A DNA stretch of 64,000 bases from an uncultured Flavobacteriaceae bacterium (GCA_947502495.1 CANNAC010000002.1:1-64000); one strand, 5' to 3'; positions 9,031 to 18,886 are shown, counted from the first letter of the stretch. Made by a program: numbers and translations. The notes: generated by a model not told the origin, from the sequence alone.

Positions 9031-10368
9031 TTACAAACTTCTTACTGCGTCTTTAAATTGTCTTCCTCTATCTTCATAGTTTTCAAACAAATCAAAACTT
9101 GCACAAGCAGGAGACAACAATACATTATCACCAGATTCTGCAATCTTATAAGCAATTTTTATAGCTTCGCTCATAAATTGCGTTTCGACAATAACATCTA
9201 CCATACCTCCAAAAGTGCTCATCAACTTTTCATTATCTACACCTAAGCAAATAATTGCTTTTACTTTTTCGTTTACAAAAGAGAATAATTCATTGTAATT
9301 ATTTCCTTTATCTACACCTCCAACAATCCAAACTGTTGGCGCATCCATACTTTCTAACGCGTAGTATGTTGCATTTACATTCGTAGCTTTAGAATCGTTT
9401 ATATATTGCACCTTGTTAATTTTTAACACATGCTCTAAACGATGCTCCACGCCTTGAAAATTCTCTAAACTTTCACGAATCGTTTGCTTTCTTATTTTTA
9501 ATAAATGCGCTACTGTCGAGGCAGCCATTGCGTTTTTAACATTGTGTTTACCTTCTAATGCTATTTTGCTTGTTGGCATAATTATTTGGTTGTTATCTAT
9601 TGTTATTATTATGTTTTCTTTTTCTAAATACGCGCCATTTTCAATTTTCTTTACCAGAGAAAACGGCAATAATGTGGATTGTACTGGATGCGTTTTTAAC
9701 CAATCGGTAAGCACCTCATCGTCTGCATCATAAATCAGATAATCTTCTTTTGTCTGATTTTTTGCAATGCTAAATTTGGAAGCGATATAGTTTTCAAATT
9801 GATAATCATATCGATCCAAATGGTCTGGAGTAACATTGGTTATTACAGCAATTTTCGGTTTAAAATCAACCATACCATCTAACTGAAAACTACTAATTTC
9901 TAAGACATAGTTTTCATAGTCATCTTCTAAAACTTGTTTTGCAAAACTGTCTCCAATATTACCAGCCAAACCAACGTTTAACTCTTGTTTTAAAATATGA
10001 TCTGTTAGCGTAGCCGTTGTGGTTTTACCATTGCTTCCAGTAATACCAACTAATACTGCGCTAGTATACTTGGCTGCAAATTCAATTTCTGAAATAACAG
10101 GAATACCCTTCTGAATTAACTGCTGTACTATAGCAACCTTTTCAGGAATCCCCGGACTTTTCATTACCACATCTGCATTTAGAATTTTTGATTCTGTATG
10201 CTTCTGCTCCTCCCATTCCACTTCATTATGTATAAGAACTTCTTTATATTTATCTTTAATTAATCCTTTATCGGAAACAAAAACTTGATAGCCTTTTGCC
10301 TTTCCTAAAAGCGCTGTTCCCACACCACTTTCTCCTGCTCCTAATATGACTAATCTCTTTTTTTTCAT
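9031..10368 (-). CDS. murD: UDP-N-acetylmuramoyl-L-alanine--D-glutamate ligase MurD
   Basis: Adds D-Glu to UDP-MurNAc-L-Ala in the cytoplasm. The protein is 445 residues. It has the N-terminal LGAGESGVGTALL nucleotide-fold loop, the ATP-binding GSNGKTTTATLT loop near residue 110, and the DSKATNVNA segment typical of MurD near 310. Position between mraY and ftsW is the normal dcw order. It is separated from both neighbours by palindromic repeat elements rather than by promoters that can be recognised. Confidence 0.98.
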   Translation of the reverse strand: MKKKRLVILGAGESGVGTALLGKAKGYQVFVSDKGLIKDKYKEVLIHNEVEWEEQKHTESKILNADVVMKSPGIPEKVAIVQQLIQKGIPVISEIEFAAKYTSAVLVGITGSNGKTTTATLTDHILKQELNVGLAGNIGDSFAKQVLEDDYENYVLEISSFQLDGMVDFKPKIAVITNVTPDHLDRYDYQFENYIASKFSIAKNQTKEDYLIYDADDEVLTDWLKTHPVQSTLLPFSLVKKIENGAYLEKENIIITIDNNQIIMPTSKIALEGKHNVKNAMAASTVAHLLKIRKQTIRESLENFQGVEHRLEHVLKINKVQYINDSKATNVNATYYALESMDAPTVWIVGGVDKGNNYNELFSFVNEKVKAIICLGVDNEKLMSTFGGMVDVIVETQFMSEAIKIAYKIAESGDNVLLSPACASFDLFENYEDRGRQFKDAVRSL

Positions 10369-10373
10369 TATCT

Positions 10374-10441
10374 GTCATTCTGCGCCACGACGCAGAATCT
10401 GCTTTTGTTAATATGGATTCCGCAACCAGTACGGAATGACA
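10374..10441. repeat. Dispersed intergenic element between mraY and murD
   Basis: GTCATTCTGCGCCACGACGC ... CGGAATGACA, with inverted GTCATTC / GAATGAC ends and an internal TGCGnnnnnCGCA palindrome. Same family as 8946-9010. Confidence 0.75.
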
Positions 10442-10445
10442 AGCA

Positions 10446-11687
10446 TTATCTAATTTTCAGTGTTACGATAGATACGATTGCTAATAAGATTCCGATAATC
10501 CAGAATCTGGTAACAATTTTACTTTCGTGATATCCCGATTTTTGATAATGATGATGCAAAGGCGACATTTTAAAAATGCGTCGTCCTTCACCATATTTTT
10601 TCTTAGTGTATTTAAACCAACTTACCTGCATTACTACAGATAGGTTTTCGGCTAAAAATATCCCACATAACACTGGAATTAACCACTCTTTTCTTACTGC
10701 GATGGCGATTACAGCGATGATTCCTCCAATAGTTAAACTACCAGTATCTCCCATAAATACTTGTGCAGGATATGCATTGTACCATAAAAATCCAATTAGC
10801 GCTCCCACAAATGCAGCGATGTAAATAGTAATTTCTTCTATTCTTGGTATGTACATAATATTCAAGTAATCGGAAAAAACGATATGTCCAGACACAAAGG
10901 CAAATATCCCAAGCGTCAATACGATTATGGCCGAAGTTCCTGCGGCGAGTCCGTCAATTCCATCGGTAAGATTTGCACCATTGGAAACTGCTGTGATAAT
11001 AAAAATGGAAGCAAGGATAAAAATAATCCAAGCATATTTTCCCCATTCTGGATTTATCCATGTAATTAAATCGGCATAATCAAACTCATTTCCTTTTACA
11101 AAAGGGATTGTTGTTTTGGTGGATTGCTCTTCTGCTGCAAAAAACTTTCCTGGTAAAGCATTTGGGTTTTCCGCTAAAATCTCTTGTTGTTGCGCTACAG
11201 GAAGTTTCTCTTTAATAGTGACATTCGGATTAAAGTATAAAGTAGCACCTACAATAATACCTAAACCAACTTGACCTAATATTTTAAACCTTCCTTTTAA
11301 ACCTTCTTTATCGTTTTTAAACTTCTTAATATAATCATCTATAAAACCAATAGTTCCCATCCATAACGTGGTAACAATTAATAAAATGATATACGTGTTT
11401 TTTAGATCGGCAAGTAGTAACACCGGAATTAACGTAGCAAGAATGATTATAATTCCTCCCATGGTTGGTGTTCCTGCTTTTTCTGCTTGACCTTCTAAAC
11501 CTAAATCCCTAATCGTTTCTCCTACTTGTTGTTTTTGTAAAAAACGAATAATACGCTTACCAAATATAGTAGAAAACAATAGCGATATTAGGATAGCCAC
11601 GGCTGCTCTAAAGGTTATAAACCCAAAAAGTGAAGCTCCTGGAAACTGGTAGTGTTTTTCTAAATATTCAAATAGGTAATACAGCAT
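10446..11687 (-). CDS. mraY: Phospho-MurNAc-pentapeptide transferase MraY
   Basis: Integral membrane enzyme that makes lipid I from UDP-MurNAc-pentapeptide and undecaprenyl phosphate. Motifs in order: [40 protein letters not shown] and [11 protein letters not shown]. At 413 residues it is about 50 longer than E. coli MraY. The extra length sits in a soluble insert near residues 150-210 ([19 protein letters not shown] and following), which as I recall is usual in Bacteroidota. It lies between murE and murD. Confidence 0.97.
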   Translation of the reverse strand: MLYYLFEYLEKHYQFPGASLFGFITFRAAVAILISLLFSTIFGKRIIRFLQKQQVGETIRDLGLEGQAEKAGTPTMGGIIIILATLIPVLLLADLKNTYIILLIVTTLWMGTIGFIDDYIKKFKNDKEGLKGRFKILGQVGLGIIVGATLYFNPNVTIKEKLPVAQQQEILAENPNALPGKFFAAEEQSTKTTIPFVKGNEFDYADLITWINPEWGKYAWIIFILASIFIITAVSNGANLTDGIDGLAAGTSAIIVLTLGIFAFVSGHIVFSDYLNIMYIPRIEEITIYIAAFVGALIGFLWYNAYPAQVFMGDTGSLTIGGIIAVIAIAVRKEWLIPVLCGIFLAENLSVVMQVSWFKYTKKKYGEGRRIFKMSPLHHHYQKSGYHESKIVTRFWIIGILLAIVSIVTLKIR

Positions 11688-11705
11688 TCTTTATTGTTTA
11701 TTTTT

Positions 11706-11810
11706 TGAGATGCTTCACTTCGACTACACTCCGTGCAGACTAGCTCAGCATGACATTCTTTAATTTTATTTTTGTTTCTTGTGCTTTCCGCATCTAGTAC
11801 AGAATGACAA
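11706..11810. repeat. Two dispersed repeat elements between murE and mraY
   Basis: Positions 11706-11757 hold GATGCTTCACTTCGACTACA ... AGCATGACATTC and 11777-11810 hold TTCTTGTGCTTTCCGCATCT ... AGAATGACA. Both belong to the dispersed family seen elsewhere in the window. Together they fill the 126-bp murE-mraY gap. Confidence 0.65.
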
Positions 11811-11813
11811 AAT

Positions 11814-13277
11814 CTATTTTTGTAATTGTTTTAAAAACGCTTGCACTGTTTTAAAATCATCAAAATCATGACGCTTACCATTAACTTCCTGATAGGTTTC
11901 ATGTCCTTTCCCTGCTATTAATATAATATCGTTTGCATTTGCTAACTGACATGCTGTTTTAATAGCTTGTTTTCTATCTGCAATCGACATGGTTTTTTTA
12001 AAGTTTACAGGATCTACTCCTGCTTCTATTTCTTCTATAATCGTTTCTGGAACTTCACTTCTAGGATTATCACTTGTAAAAATCACTTTAGTACTTAAAG
12101 CGGAAGCAATATTTCCCATTTTTGGTCTTTTGGTTTTATCTCTATCTCCGCCACAACCAACAACTGTGATAAGCTCTTCATTTTTGGTACGAATACTATT
12201 TATGGTTTCTAACACGTTTTGCAAAGCATCTGGTGTATGTGCATAATCTACAATAGCGGTGATTTTATCTTCAGAAATTAAATACTGAAATCTGCCACTC
12301 ACACTTTCTAGTTCGCTTATTAAACGAAGAATTTCTACTTTTTCCAGACCTAACAATTCCGCAGTACCATAAATCGCTAATACGTTGTAAGCATTAAATT
12401 TTCCGATAAGTTTTGTCCAAACCTCTGCTTCTTCCACCTTAAGCAACAAACCACTAAACTGATTCTCTAAAATTTGTGCTCTATAATCTGCATAACTTTT
12501 TAAAGCGTAGGTATGTTTTCTAGCGACTGTGTTTTGCAGCATCACCATCCCATTCTTATCATCTACATTTACAAGTGCAAATGCTTCGCATGGAAGATTA
12601 TCAAAAAAGGATTTTTTAACATCGCGATATTCCGCAAAAGTGTCATGATAATCTAAATGATCGTGTGATAGGTTTGTGAAAATTCCGCCTTCAAAATAAA
12701 GCGCTTCTGTTCTGTTTTGATGAATCCCATGCGAGCTCACTTCCATAAAGCAAAACTCTACACCTTCGTCATTCATTTCCTTTAAATAACGATTGATAGT
12801 TAAAGAATCTGGCGTGGTATGCGTTGCCTTATATTCTTTATTATCCACCATCACTTTTACAGTAGAAAGCAAACCAACCTTATATCCAGCATTTTTAAAC
12901 AACTGATATAAAAGGGTTGCTATGGTCGTTTTCCCGTTCGTTCCTGTAACACCAACAAGTTTTAAATTTTTAGAAGGAGAACCATAATAGTTATTAGCCA
13001 TAATTGCCAATGCTTTTGTAGCATTTTCTACTTGCACATAAGTGACTTTAGCATTGAGATTGCGTGGCATTTGCTCACAAACAATCACCATCGCTCCTTG
13101 CTTTATCGCAATATCAATATAGTCATGACCATCTACAAGAGAACCTTTAATAGCAACAAAGACATCATTAATAGCAATTTTACGCGAATCGAAATCTATG
13201 TTTCGTATATACACGTTTGTGCTACCAACAACAGCATTGATATTTACCTTATATAATATGTCTTTAAAATCTATCAC
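11814..13277 (-). CDS. murE: UDP-MurNAc-tripeptide ligase MurE (DAP-type)
   Basis: Adds the third stem-peptide residue. The 487-residue protein has the ATP loop TGTNGKTTIATLL near residue 110, THTTPDS for substrate binding, and DNPRSE near residue 400. DNPR is the signature for meso-diaminopimelate rather than lysine, so the peptidoglycan is predicted to be DAP type. Its ATG overlaps the ftsI stop by 4 nt, which indicates translational coupling. Confidence 0.97.
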   Translation of the reverse strand: MIDFKDILYKVNINAVVGSTNVYIRNIDFDSRKIAINDVFVAIKGSLVDGHDYIDIAIKQGAMVIVCEQMPRNLNAKVTYVQVENATKALAIMANNYYGSPSKNLKLVGVTGTNGKTTIATLLYQLFKNAGYKVGLLSTVKVMVDNKEYKATHTTPDSLTINRYLKEMNDEGVEFCFMEVSSHGIHQNRTEALYFEGGIFTNLSHDHLDYHDTFAEYRDVKKSFFDNLPCEAFALVNVDDKNGMVMLQNTVARKHTYALKSYADYRAQILENQFSGLLLKVEEAEVWTKLIGKFNAYNVLAIYGTAELLGLEKVEILRLISELESVSGRFQYLISEDKITAIVDYAHTPDALQNVLETINSIRTKNEELITVVGCGGDRDKTKRPKMGNIASALSTKVIFTSDNPRSEVPETIIEEIEAGVDPVNFKKTMSIADRKQAIKTACQLANANDIILIAGKGHETYQEVNGKRHDFDDFKTVQAFLKQLQK

Positions 13278-15289
13278 GATGCTTCTAAAACTATAGTTTG
13301 TTTATTTTTAAGTTTGGTATTCTTATCTACCGATTGTTTTTTAACAATACCAGAGCCTGATATTTTTACCCGCACATCTACATCCATATTTTCCAATAAG
13401 GAAATAGCATCCATTGCAGGCAAACCAATAACACTTGGCATAATGGTTTTATAGGTTTGCGCGGTATTGTAATATCCTTCGTACTCATTATCTACCGAAG
13501 CATTTCGCACCTCTAAAGATTCTACTTCATCTACAATTGGCGTATCTGTAAATATTTTTTGCGCAATACGCTTAAATACGGGCCCCGTTACATCTGCTCC
13601 ATAATAACCAACTTTCGTACTTGGTTTATGAATAACTACAATGCAAGAATATTTAGGGTTTTCTGCTGGAAAATATCCTGCAAAAGAAGAAATGTACTTC
13701 GGATTTCTATTCCATTCTTCATTATTTGCGTAATCTGTCCTTGCTGTTCCCGTTTTTCCGGCCATAGAAAAAGTTTCCGAATACAACTTCTTCCCAGTTC
13801 CTCTAACCACGATGTTTTTAAGAATATCTTTCATTTGAGAAAGTGTTTCCGCAGAACAAACTTTATCCACTATCACTTCTTTTTCAAAAACTTCAATTTC
13901 TCTATCAAATTCTTTTACCGCTTTTAAAAACCTAGGTTTTATCAATTCCCCATTATTAGCAATAGCGTTATAAAAAGCTAAAGTCTGCAATGGCGTTAAT
14001 TGCATATTGTAACCATAAGCCATAGACGGCAATGCATTTCTACTCCAAATAGCGTCTCCCGGTTTTGGTATTACAGGATTACCTTCTCCAATAATAGAAA
14101 TCCCTAGCGGCTGATCCAGTTTCCATCTTCTTAATCTTCTTAGAAATTTCTCTGGGTTTTCAGAATAGTTATCATCGATAATAGTAGCCATACCTATGTT
14201 TGAAGAAACCTCTAAAGCTCTTGCTGCCGAAATCTTACCAAAACCACCACGATGCGAATCGCTAATCGTTCTTCCGTAAAATCGTTTTTTTCCATTTCCT
14301 GTATCTACAACCGTAGACGTATCTATAACTTTATCTTCTAAAGCAGCCATTAAGGCCATAACCTTAAATGTAGACCCAGGCTCATGCGACTCCCCAACGG
14401 CATAGTTTAGTTTTTCGTAATAATTCCCTTTACTTGTTCTACCAAGATTAGAAATTGCTCGAATTTCTCCCGTTTTCACTTCCATTACAACCACACAACC
14501 ATGTTCTGCTTCGTAATACTCTAATTGTTTTAAAAGGGCATGATGTGCTATATCTTGAATATTTACATCTATCGTTGTGTAGACATCATAACCATCTTTA
14601 GCTTCTACTTGGTCATAATCTACAATAGGCTTCCATTGTCCTTTTCCTATTTTTTGCTTTAAACGCAAACCATCTGTACCTCGTAAATACTTTACGCCGA
14701 AAGCGCCATCAATTCCTGGTCTAGTAACATTTCCATCTTCATCTGTACGCTCATAACCGATAGTACGTTCTGCAATTCCGCCCATTGGATGCTCACGTTT
14801 TGTAGTTTGCTCTACAATAAGACCACCTTTAAAAGCACCAAGTTTTAACATTGGAAAATTGCGAAACTTGATATAATCGGAATACCCAATATTTCTAGCT
14901 AACAAGTAATATCTATTTCTATTTGCTCTCGCTTTGCGAAGTTCTTTTTGATAATACGAAGCAGGTTTTCCTGAATATTTGGATAGCGCCTCACTTAAAG
15001 GTTTTAAATTTTCTTCAAACGTTTTAGCGGAAGGCGTAATAGCATCGATTCTTATATCATACTTAGGCACAGACGTTGCCAATAAATTCCCATTTACAGA
15101 ATATACATTTCCTCTGTTTGCAAGAATTGGCACAGGCTTTATCGTTCTGCTTTGCGCTAACGCTTTATACTTATCTCCTTGTACAAATTGGATAGTCAAA
15201 AGTTTAAACACAACTGCCAGAGCGAAGATGAACATACATCCTGCTATGAAATACAATCGGTTTAATATGTTCTTTTCGCTTGCTGCCAA
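13274..15289 (-). CDS. ftsI: Septal penicillin-binding protein 2B/FtsI with PASTA domain
   Basis: Class B penicillin-binding protein: a DD-transpeptidase working with FtsW in septal wall synthesis. It has one membrane helix (about residues 11-31), a dimerisation/pedestal region, and a transpeptidase domain with the three expected motifs: STFK (nucleophile Ser in EPGSTFK), SSN (in VSSNIG) and KTGT (in GKTGTART). Residues ~610-671 form one PASTA domain (MPSVIGLPAMDAISLLEN). At 671 residues it is longer than E. coli FtsI, mainly because of the PASTA tail. It starts 7 bp after ftsL. Confidence 0.97.
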   Translation of the reverse strand: MAASEKNILNRLYFIAGCMFIFALAVVFKLLTIQFVQGDKYKALAQSRTIKPVPILANRGNVYSVNGNLLATSVPKYDIRIDAITPSAKTFEENLKPLSEALSKYSGKPASYYQKELRKARANRNRYYLLARNIGYSDYIKFRNFPMLKLGAFKGGLIVEQTTKREHPMGGIAERTIGYERTDEDGNVTRPGIDGAFGVKYLRGTDGLRLKQKIGKGQWKPIVDYDQVEAKDGYDVYTTIDVNIQDIAHHALLKQLEYYEAEHGCVVVMEVKTGEIRAISNLGRTSKGNYYEKLNYAVGESHEPGSTFKVMALMAALEDKVIDTSTVVDTGNGKKRFYGRTISDSHRGGFGKISAARALEVSSNIGMATIIDDNYSENPEKFLRRLRRWKLDQPLGISIIGEGNPVIPKPGDAIWSRNALPSMAYGYNMQLTPLQTLAFYNAIANNGELIKPRFLKAVKEFDREIEVFEKEVIVDKVCSAETLSQMKDILKNIVVRGTGKKLYSETFSMAGKTGTARTDYANNEEWNRNPKYISSFAGYFPAENPKYSCIVVIHKPSTKVGYYGADVTGPVFKRIAQKIFTDTPIVDEVESLEVRNASVDNEYEGYYNTAQTYKTIMPSVIGLPAMDAISLLENMDVDVRVKISGSGIVKKQSVDKNTKLKNKQTIVLEAS

Positions 15290-15296
15290 AATGAAA

Positions 15297-15617
15297 CTAT
15301 TCTTTTTGTGATTTAACTTTTATTTTTTTCGGTGGAACTTCTGATATAGCAATTCCTTTTACCGCCATTTCCCCTTCTAGAAACGACTCTTTTTTAAGCT
15401 TCATGAGTCTTCCTCTGCCATCTATCATAGCAGAACGAAGCTCTTTAACATGATTATTTAGTTTTGCAATTTCATGTACTTTTTTATCTGCACTATGCGA
15501 ACTTGCAATCATCACTATAGCCAAACCAGAAATAAACAGAATCATTTTCCAGTTTTTAAAGGCGTCATCGCTAACGAGAAACCTTCCTTTTAATATGCTA
15601 TAGATATTTTTTCTCAT
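15297..15617 (-). CDS. ftsL: FtsL-like divisome protein
   Basis: A 106-residue bitopic protein: a cytoplasmic start (~24 residues), one membrane helix (about 25-41), then a likely coiled coil (KVHEIAKLNNHVKELRSAMI) in the periplasm, and a basic Pro/Lys tail. FtsL proteins diverge too much for motif recognition. The call rests on size, topology and position between rsmH and ftsI. FtsL partners FtsQ and FtsB in activating FtsWI. Confidence 0.82.
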   Translation of the reverse strand: MRKNIYSILKGRFLVSDDAFKNWKMILFISGLAIVMIASSHSADKKVHEIAKLNNHVKELRSAMIDGRGRLMKLKKESFLEGEMAVKGIAISEVPPKKIKVKSQKE

Positions 15618-15623
15618 CTTCGG

Positions 15624-15697
15624 TTTCCGCGAAAGCGAAAATCTATTTATTTGGTTATTAATTTTTTATCGAAACCTCTCGGCTGTGCTCGAGACAA
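15624..15697. repeat. Two short palindromic elements between rsmH and ftsL
   Basis: TTTCCGCGAAAGCGAAA at 15624-15640 and CGAAACCTCTCGGCTGTGCT followed by CGAG at about 15670-15693. They fill most of the 87-bp gap and resemble the dispersed palindromes at 18226 and 23085. Confidence 0.65.
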
Positions 15698-15704
15698 CAC
15701 TTAA

Positions 15705-16601
15705 TTATACTTTTCCTGCAATACGGAGTTTAGCACTCCTTGCCCTATTATTTACTTTAATCTCCTCTCTTGTTGGCACTATCAAACCACCAACTTTTTT
15801 AAGAGGTACTTCAAAGTTCCCAAACATATCGCGCTCTGGTTCACCTTCAAACAAACCATTTCTAATAAAACGCTTCACCAACCTATCTTCTAAAGAGTGA
15901 TAGGATATAAAACTCAAACGCCCATTAGGCTTTAAAACCTCTGGTGTTTGTAATAAAAATTCTTTTAAAGCTTCAATTTCCTGATTCACCTCAATACGAA
16001 TAGCTTGGTAAATCTGCGCTAAAACTTTGTTTTCTTTTTTATGCTGTAAAAAGCTTTTTAATACTTTTTTTAATTGATCACTAGTTACTATTGCCTCGTC
16101 CTTTCTTTGCGCTACAATTTCTTTAGCCATTGCCGGAGCTTGTCTTAATTCACCATATTGCAAAAGCACCTGCTTTAAATCCTCTTCCTCGTAATCATTA
16201 ACGACGTGATATGCAGAAATTTCGCTTTTCTGATTCATTCGCATATCTAAATCTGCTTCAAATCTGGTGGAAAAACCACGCTCTGCAACATCAAATTGAT
16301 GGGATGAAACACCAAAATCCGCCAAAACACCATCTACTTCCTTCACGCCATAAAAACGTAAAAAACGTTTCATATGTCTAAAATTCTCATGAATCAACGT
16401 AAAACGATCATCATCTATCGTGTTTTCAAGCGCGTCTGGATCTTGATCAAAAGCATACAATTTTCCCTTTGGACCAAGTCTTTTTAAAATCTCTTTACTA
16501 TGTCCGCCACCTCCAAAAGTAACATCCACATAAACACCATCTTCTACAATGTTTAAACCGTCAACGGTTTCTTTCAATAAAACTGGGTTATGATATTCCA
16601 T
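15705..16601 (-). CDS. rsmH: 16S rRNA (cytosine-1402-N4)-methyltransferase RsmH
   Basis: SAM-dependent methyltransferase (MraW) that modifies C1402 in the ribosomal P site. The N-terminal substrate motif HNPVLLKE, the SAM loop VTFGGGGHSKEIL near residue 30, DFGVSSHQFD near 97, and the C-terminal SYHSLEDRLVKRF are all present. Start 16601 (MEYHNPVLL, 298 residues) is preferred; a Met three codons upstream at 16610 is also possible. The start overlaps the mraZ stop by 14 nt. Confidence 0.96.
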   Translation of the reverse strand: MEYHNPVLLKETVDGLNIVEDGVYVDVTFGGGGHSKEILKRLGPKGKLYAFDQDPDALENTIDDDRFTLIHENFRHMKRFLRFYGVKEVDGVLADFGVSSHQFDVAERGFSTRFEADLDMRMNQKSEISAYHVVNDYEEEDLKQVLLQYGELRQAPAMAKEIVAQRKDEAIVTSDQLKKVLKSFLQHKKENKVLAQIYQAIRIEVNQEIEALKEFLLQTPEVLKPNGRLSFISYHSLEDRLVKRFIRNGLFEGEPERDMFGNFEVPLKKVGGLIVPTREEIKVNNRARSAKLRIAGKV

Positions 16602-17058
16602 CTTCTTCATCGTCTTGTCCCATTACCTCTTCTGCTAAATCTGCAAAATCTACAGCAGCATCATCAATGGCTTGTTCATATTTATCTTTATCCCAAATTT
16701 CTACAATGTTAATTGCAGAAGAAACTACAATGTTTTTCGCTATATCTGCAAAAGCCACCAAGTCTTTTGGGATCAATAATCGTCCTGTTGTATCTACCTC
16801 AATTATTTTAACTCCTGCGGTAAATCGTCTTATAAAATCATTATTCTTCTTCTTAAAACGATTAAGCTTATTCATTTTAGTCATCAAAGCTTCCCATTCA
16901 CTCATTGGATATAATTCTAAACAAGGCTGAAAAACAGCTCGTTTAAGCACAAATCCATTTTGCAACACCGGAGACAACTGCTTTTTAAGCGCAGCAGGAA
17001 GCATAAGCCTTCCTTTTGCGTCTACCTTGCATTCGTATGTTCCTATTAATGAGTTCAC
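16588..17058 (-). CDS. mraZ: Transcriptional regulator MraZ
   Basis: AbrB-like DNA-binding protein that controls the dcw cluster. Two SpoVT/AbrB-type repeats are visible: residues ~5-47 (YECKVDAKGRLMLPAALKK) and ~76-119 (VKIIEVDTTGRLLIPKDLV). The D-x-x-GR-hydrophobic-x-(L/I)-P core occurs in both. It is 156 residues with an acidic tail (EEVMGQDDEEDG). It is the first gene of the cluster and is preceded by three GTGG repeats at 10-bp spacing, which match the known style of MraZ operators and suggest autoregulation. Confidence 0.96.
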   Translation of the reverse strand: MNSLIGTYECKVDAKGRLMLPAALKKQLSPVLQNGFVLKRAVFQPCLELYPMSEWEALMTKMNKLNRFKKKNNDFIRRFTAGVKIIEVDTTGRLLIPKDLVAFADIAKNIVVSSAINIVEIWDKDKYEQAIDDAAVDFADLAEEVMGQDDEEDGIS

Positions 17059-17090
17059 TGTAACTTTTACGTATTAAAACGATTAAGAGT

Positions 17091-17098
17091 CAAATATA
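17091..17098 (-). promoter_or_regulatory. mraZ promoter -7 box
   Basis: TATATTTG on the minus strand fits the Bacteroidota -7 consensus TAnnTTTG. It lies 33-40 bp upstream of the mraZ ATG. The expected -33 region falls on the MraZ boxes, so binding there could block RNA polymerase. Confidence 0.65.
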
Positions 17099-17110
17099 TT
17101 GAAAATTCTA

Positions 17111-17134
17111 CCACTATTTACCACTATTTACCAC
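17111..17134 (-). promoter_or_regulatory. MraZ operator: three GTGG boxes at 10-bp spacing
   Basis: On the minus strand GTGGTAAATA is repeated twice and followed by GTGGTA. The GTGG cores lie at 17131-17134, 17121-17124 and 17111-17114. MraZ proteins are known to bind short G-rich direct repeats spaced one helical turn apart before mraZ. Spacing and location match here. Confidence 0.8.
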
Positions 17135-17295
17135 ATTGTTAATAAATTTTCGACTAAATGAAGCATTCTTTCGATTACAAAAACAGCAAAAGCCCAAAAA
17201 TCACTAGTTCACAGAAGATTACATTGTGGGTAATAAACTTAAAAGCGATTGTTAACATCTCCGTTAAAAAACTCATCGTAGTGTTTTTATTTAAG

Positions 17296-17327
17296 TTGTT
17301 ATAATATGAATGATTTAACTATATTTG
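17296..17327 (+). promoter_or_regulatory. Promoter for the alpha/beta hydrolase gene
   Basis: TTG at 17296-17298 and TATATTTG at 17320-17327, 21 bp apart, fit the flavobacterial TTG/TAnnTTTG promoter. The ATG follows 27 bp later. This promoter and the mraZ promoter diverge within a 296-bp gap that otherwise holds only the MraZ boxes. Confidence 0.6.
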
Positions 17328-17354
17328 TTTTCAATAGAAATCACTAACTAATTC

Positions 17355-18119
17355 ATGAAGCATCGCTTAAAAAAAGAGAAAGACTACAGCTATATTGAGG
17401 TTGGAGAGGGCAATACTATAATTATACTTCATGGTCTTATGGGAGGTTTGAGTAATTTTGAAGCTGTCACTAAACATTTTAGCACAAAAGGGTACAAGGT
17501 TATTATTCCGGAGCTACCTATTTACAGCATGTCTTTGTTAAAAACTAACGTAAAGGCATTTGCTAAATACTTGCATGATTTTATTGAATTTAAAGGCTTA
17601 AGTGATGTTATTTTATTAGGAAATTCGCTAGGTGGACATATTGGATTATACCACACCAAATTATTTCCAGAAAAAGTTAAAGCTCTTGTAATCACCGGAA
17701 GTTCTGGCTTATATGAAAGCGCAATGGGCGGAGGCTACACCAAGCGTAGTGACTACGAGGTGATCAAAAAGAAAGCACAAGATGTTTTTTACGATCCTGC
17801 AGTAGCAACTAAAGAGATTGTAGATGAAGTTTACGACACGGTAAACGATAGAAATAAACTGATTAAAACATTAGCTATTGCAAAGAGTGCAATACGACAT
17901 AATATGGCTAATGATTTACCACATATGCAAGTACCTACTTGTATTATTTGGGGAAAGAACGATACCGTTACTCCTCCTGAAGTTGCAGATGAATTTAAAG
18001 CTTTGTTACCGGATTCTGATTTATTCTGGATAGACAAATGCGGTCATGCTGCTATGATGGAACACCCCGAAACATTTAACCAAATTCTTAATGATTGGTT
18101 AGCGGACAGAAAGTTCTAA
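17355..18119 (+). CDS. Alpha/beta hydrolase
   Basis: A 254-residue cytoplasmic alpha/beta-hydrolase with the full catalytic triad: nucleophile Ser in GNSLGGHIG (near residue 90), Asp in WGKNDTVTPP (near 200) and His in CGHAAMMEHP (near 230). The oxyanion-hole segment HGLMGG is near residue 27. Substrate cannot be deduced; the cap region is small. It is conserved next to engB in flavobacteria as far as I recall. It has its own promoter and is divergent from mraZ. Confidence 0.9.
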   Translation: MKHRLKKEKDYSYIEVGEGNTIIILHGLMGGLSNFEAVTKHFSTKGYKVIIPELPIYSMSLLKTNVKAFAKYLHDFIEFKGLSDVILLGNSLGGHIGLYHTKLFPEKVKALVITGSSGLYESAMGGGYTKRSDYEVIKKKAQDVFYDPAVATKEIVDEVYDTVNDRNKLIKTLAIAKSAIRHNMANDLPHMQVPTCIIWGKNDTVTPPEVADEFKALLPDSDLFWIDKCGHAAMMEHPETFNQILNDWLADRKF

Positions 18120-18225
18120 ACAAATTTACAGTATAAATAAAGCCACTTATTCTTTTACCGCAACTATTTTGGTAACTTACACGGATGTCTTTACCTTTGA
18201 GCTTTTAGTATTAATTAAATGAGAC

Positions 18226-18242
18226 TTCCGTTTTCACGGAAA
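18226..18242. repeat. Short palindromic element before engB
   Basis: TTCCGTTTTCACGGAAA forms a small stem (TTCCG / CGGAA). It sits 11 bp before the engB start and could affect ribosome access. Confidence 0.65.
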
Positions 18243-18252
18243 TGCTATCGCC

Positions 18253-18858
18253 ATGAAAATAAAATCTGCAGAATTTGTATTGAGTAACTCTGATGTTGCA
18301 AAATGTCCAACCAAAAACATTCCGGAATACGCTTTTATTGGCAGAAGTAATGTAGGTAAGTCTTCACTTATCAACATGCTTACTAGCAGAAAAAGTCTTG
18401 CAAAAACTTCTGGTAGACCAGGAAAAACACAGCTTATAAATCATTTTTTAATTAATGAAGAATGGTACTTAGTAGATTTACCAGGTTATGGTTATGCTCG
18501 TGTTTCTAAATCTGCAAAAAAGACTTTTCAGAAATTTATAACGCAGTATTTTGCTTTACGTGAACAGTTAGTTACTGGTTTTGTTTTAGTAGATATTAGA
18601 CACAAACCGCAGCCAATAGATTTAGATTTCATGAAATGGTTGGGAGAAAATGGTATTCCGTTTTCTATTATTTTCACTAAAGCCGACAAGCTTAAGCCTA
18701 AGGCTATTGAAAACCACGTAGAAGATTACAAGAAAATTCTTTTAGAAACTTGGGAAGAAGTGCCTAACTACTTTATTACTTCTTCATCTAAAGATGTTGG
18801 TAAAGAGGAAGTTTTGGAATATATAGATTCGCTAAATGCGAATATGGAATTGGATTAA
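18253..18858 (+). CDS. engB: Ribosome biogenesis GTPase EngB/YsxC
   Basis: TRAFAC GTPase needed for late 50S subunit assembly. All G motifs are visible: G1 GRSNVGKSS near residue 29, G3 DLPGYG near 75, G4 TKAD near 138, and a G5-like TSSSKDVG near 175. The 201-residue length is normal for the family. It is convergent with the permease gene, 28 bp away. Confidence 0.97.
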   Translation: MKIKSAEFVLSNSDVAKCPTKNIPEYAFIGRSNVGKSSLINMLTSRKSLAKTSGRPGKTQLINHFLINEEWYLVDLPGYGYARVSKSAKKTFQKFITQYFALREQLVTGFVLVDIRHKPQPIDLDFMKWLGENGIPFSIIFTKADKLKPKAIENHVEDYKKILLETWEEVPNYFITSSSKDVGKEEVLEYIDSLNANMELD

Positions 18859-18886
18859 GGTGGAAGTGGCATATTCTAAAAACGAT

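Noticed and set aside
17111-17134. Tandem ACCACTATTT units as a CRISPR-like array
   Set aside because: The unit is only 10 bp with no spacers. Position and spacing fit MraZ operators.
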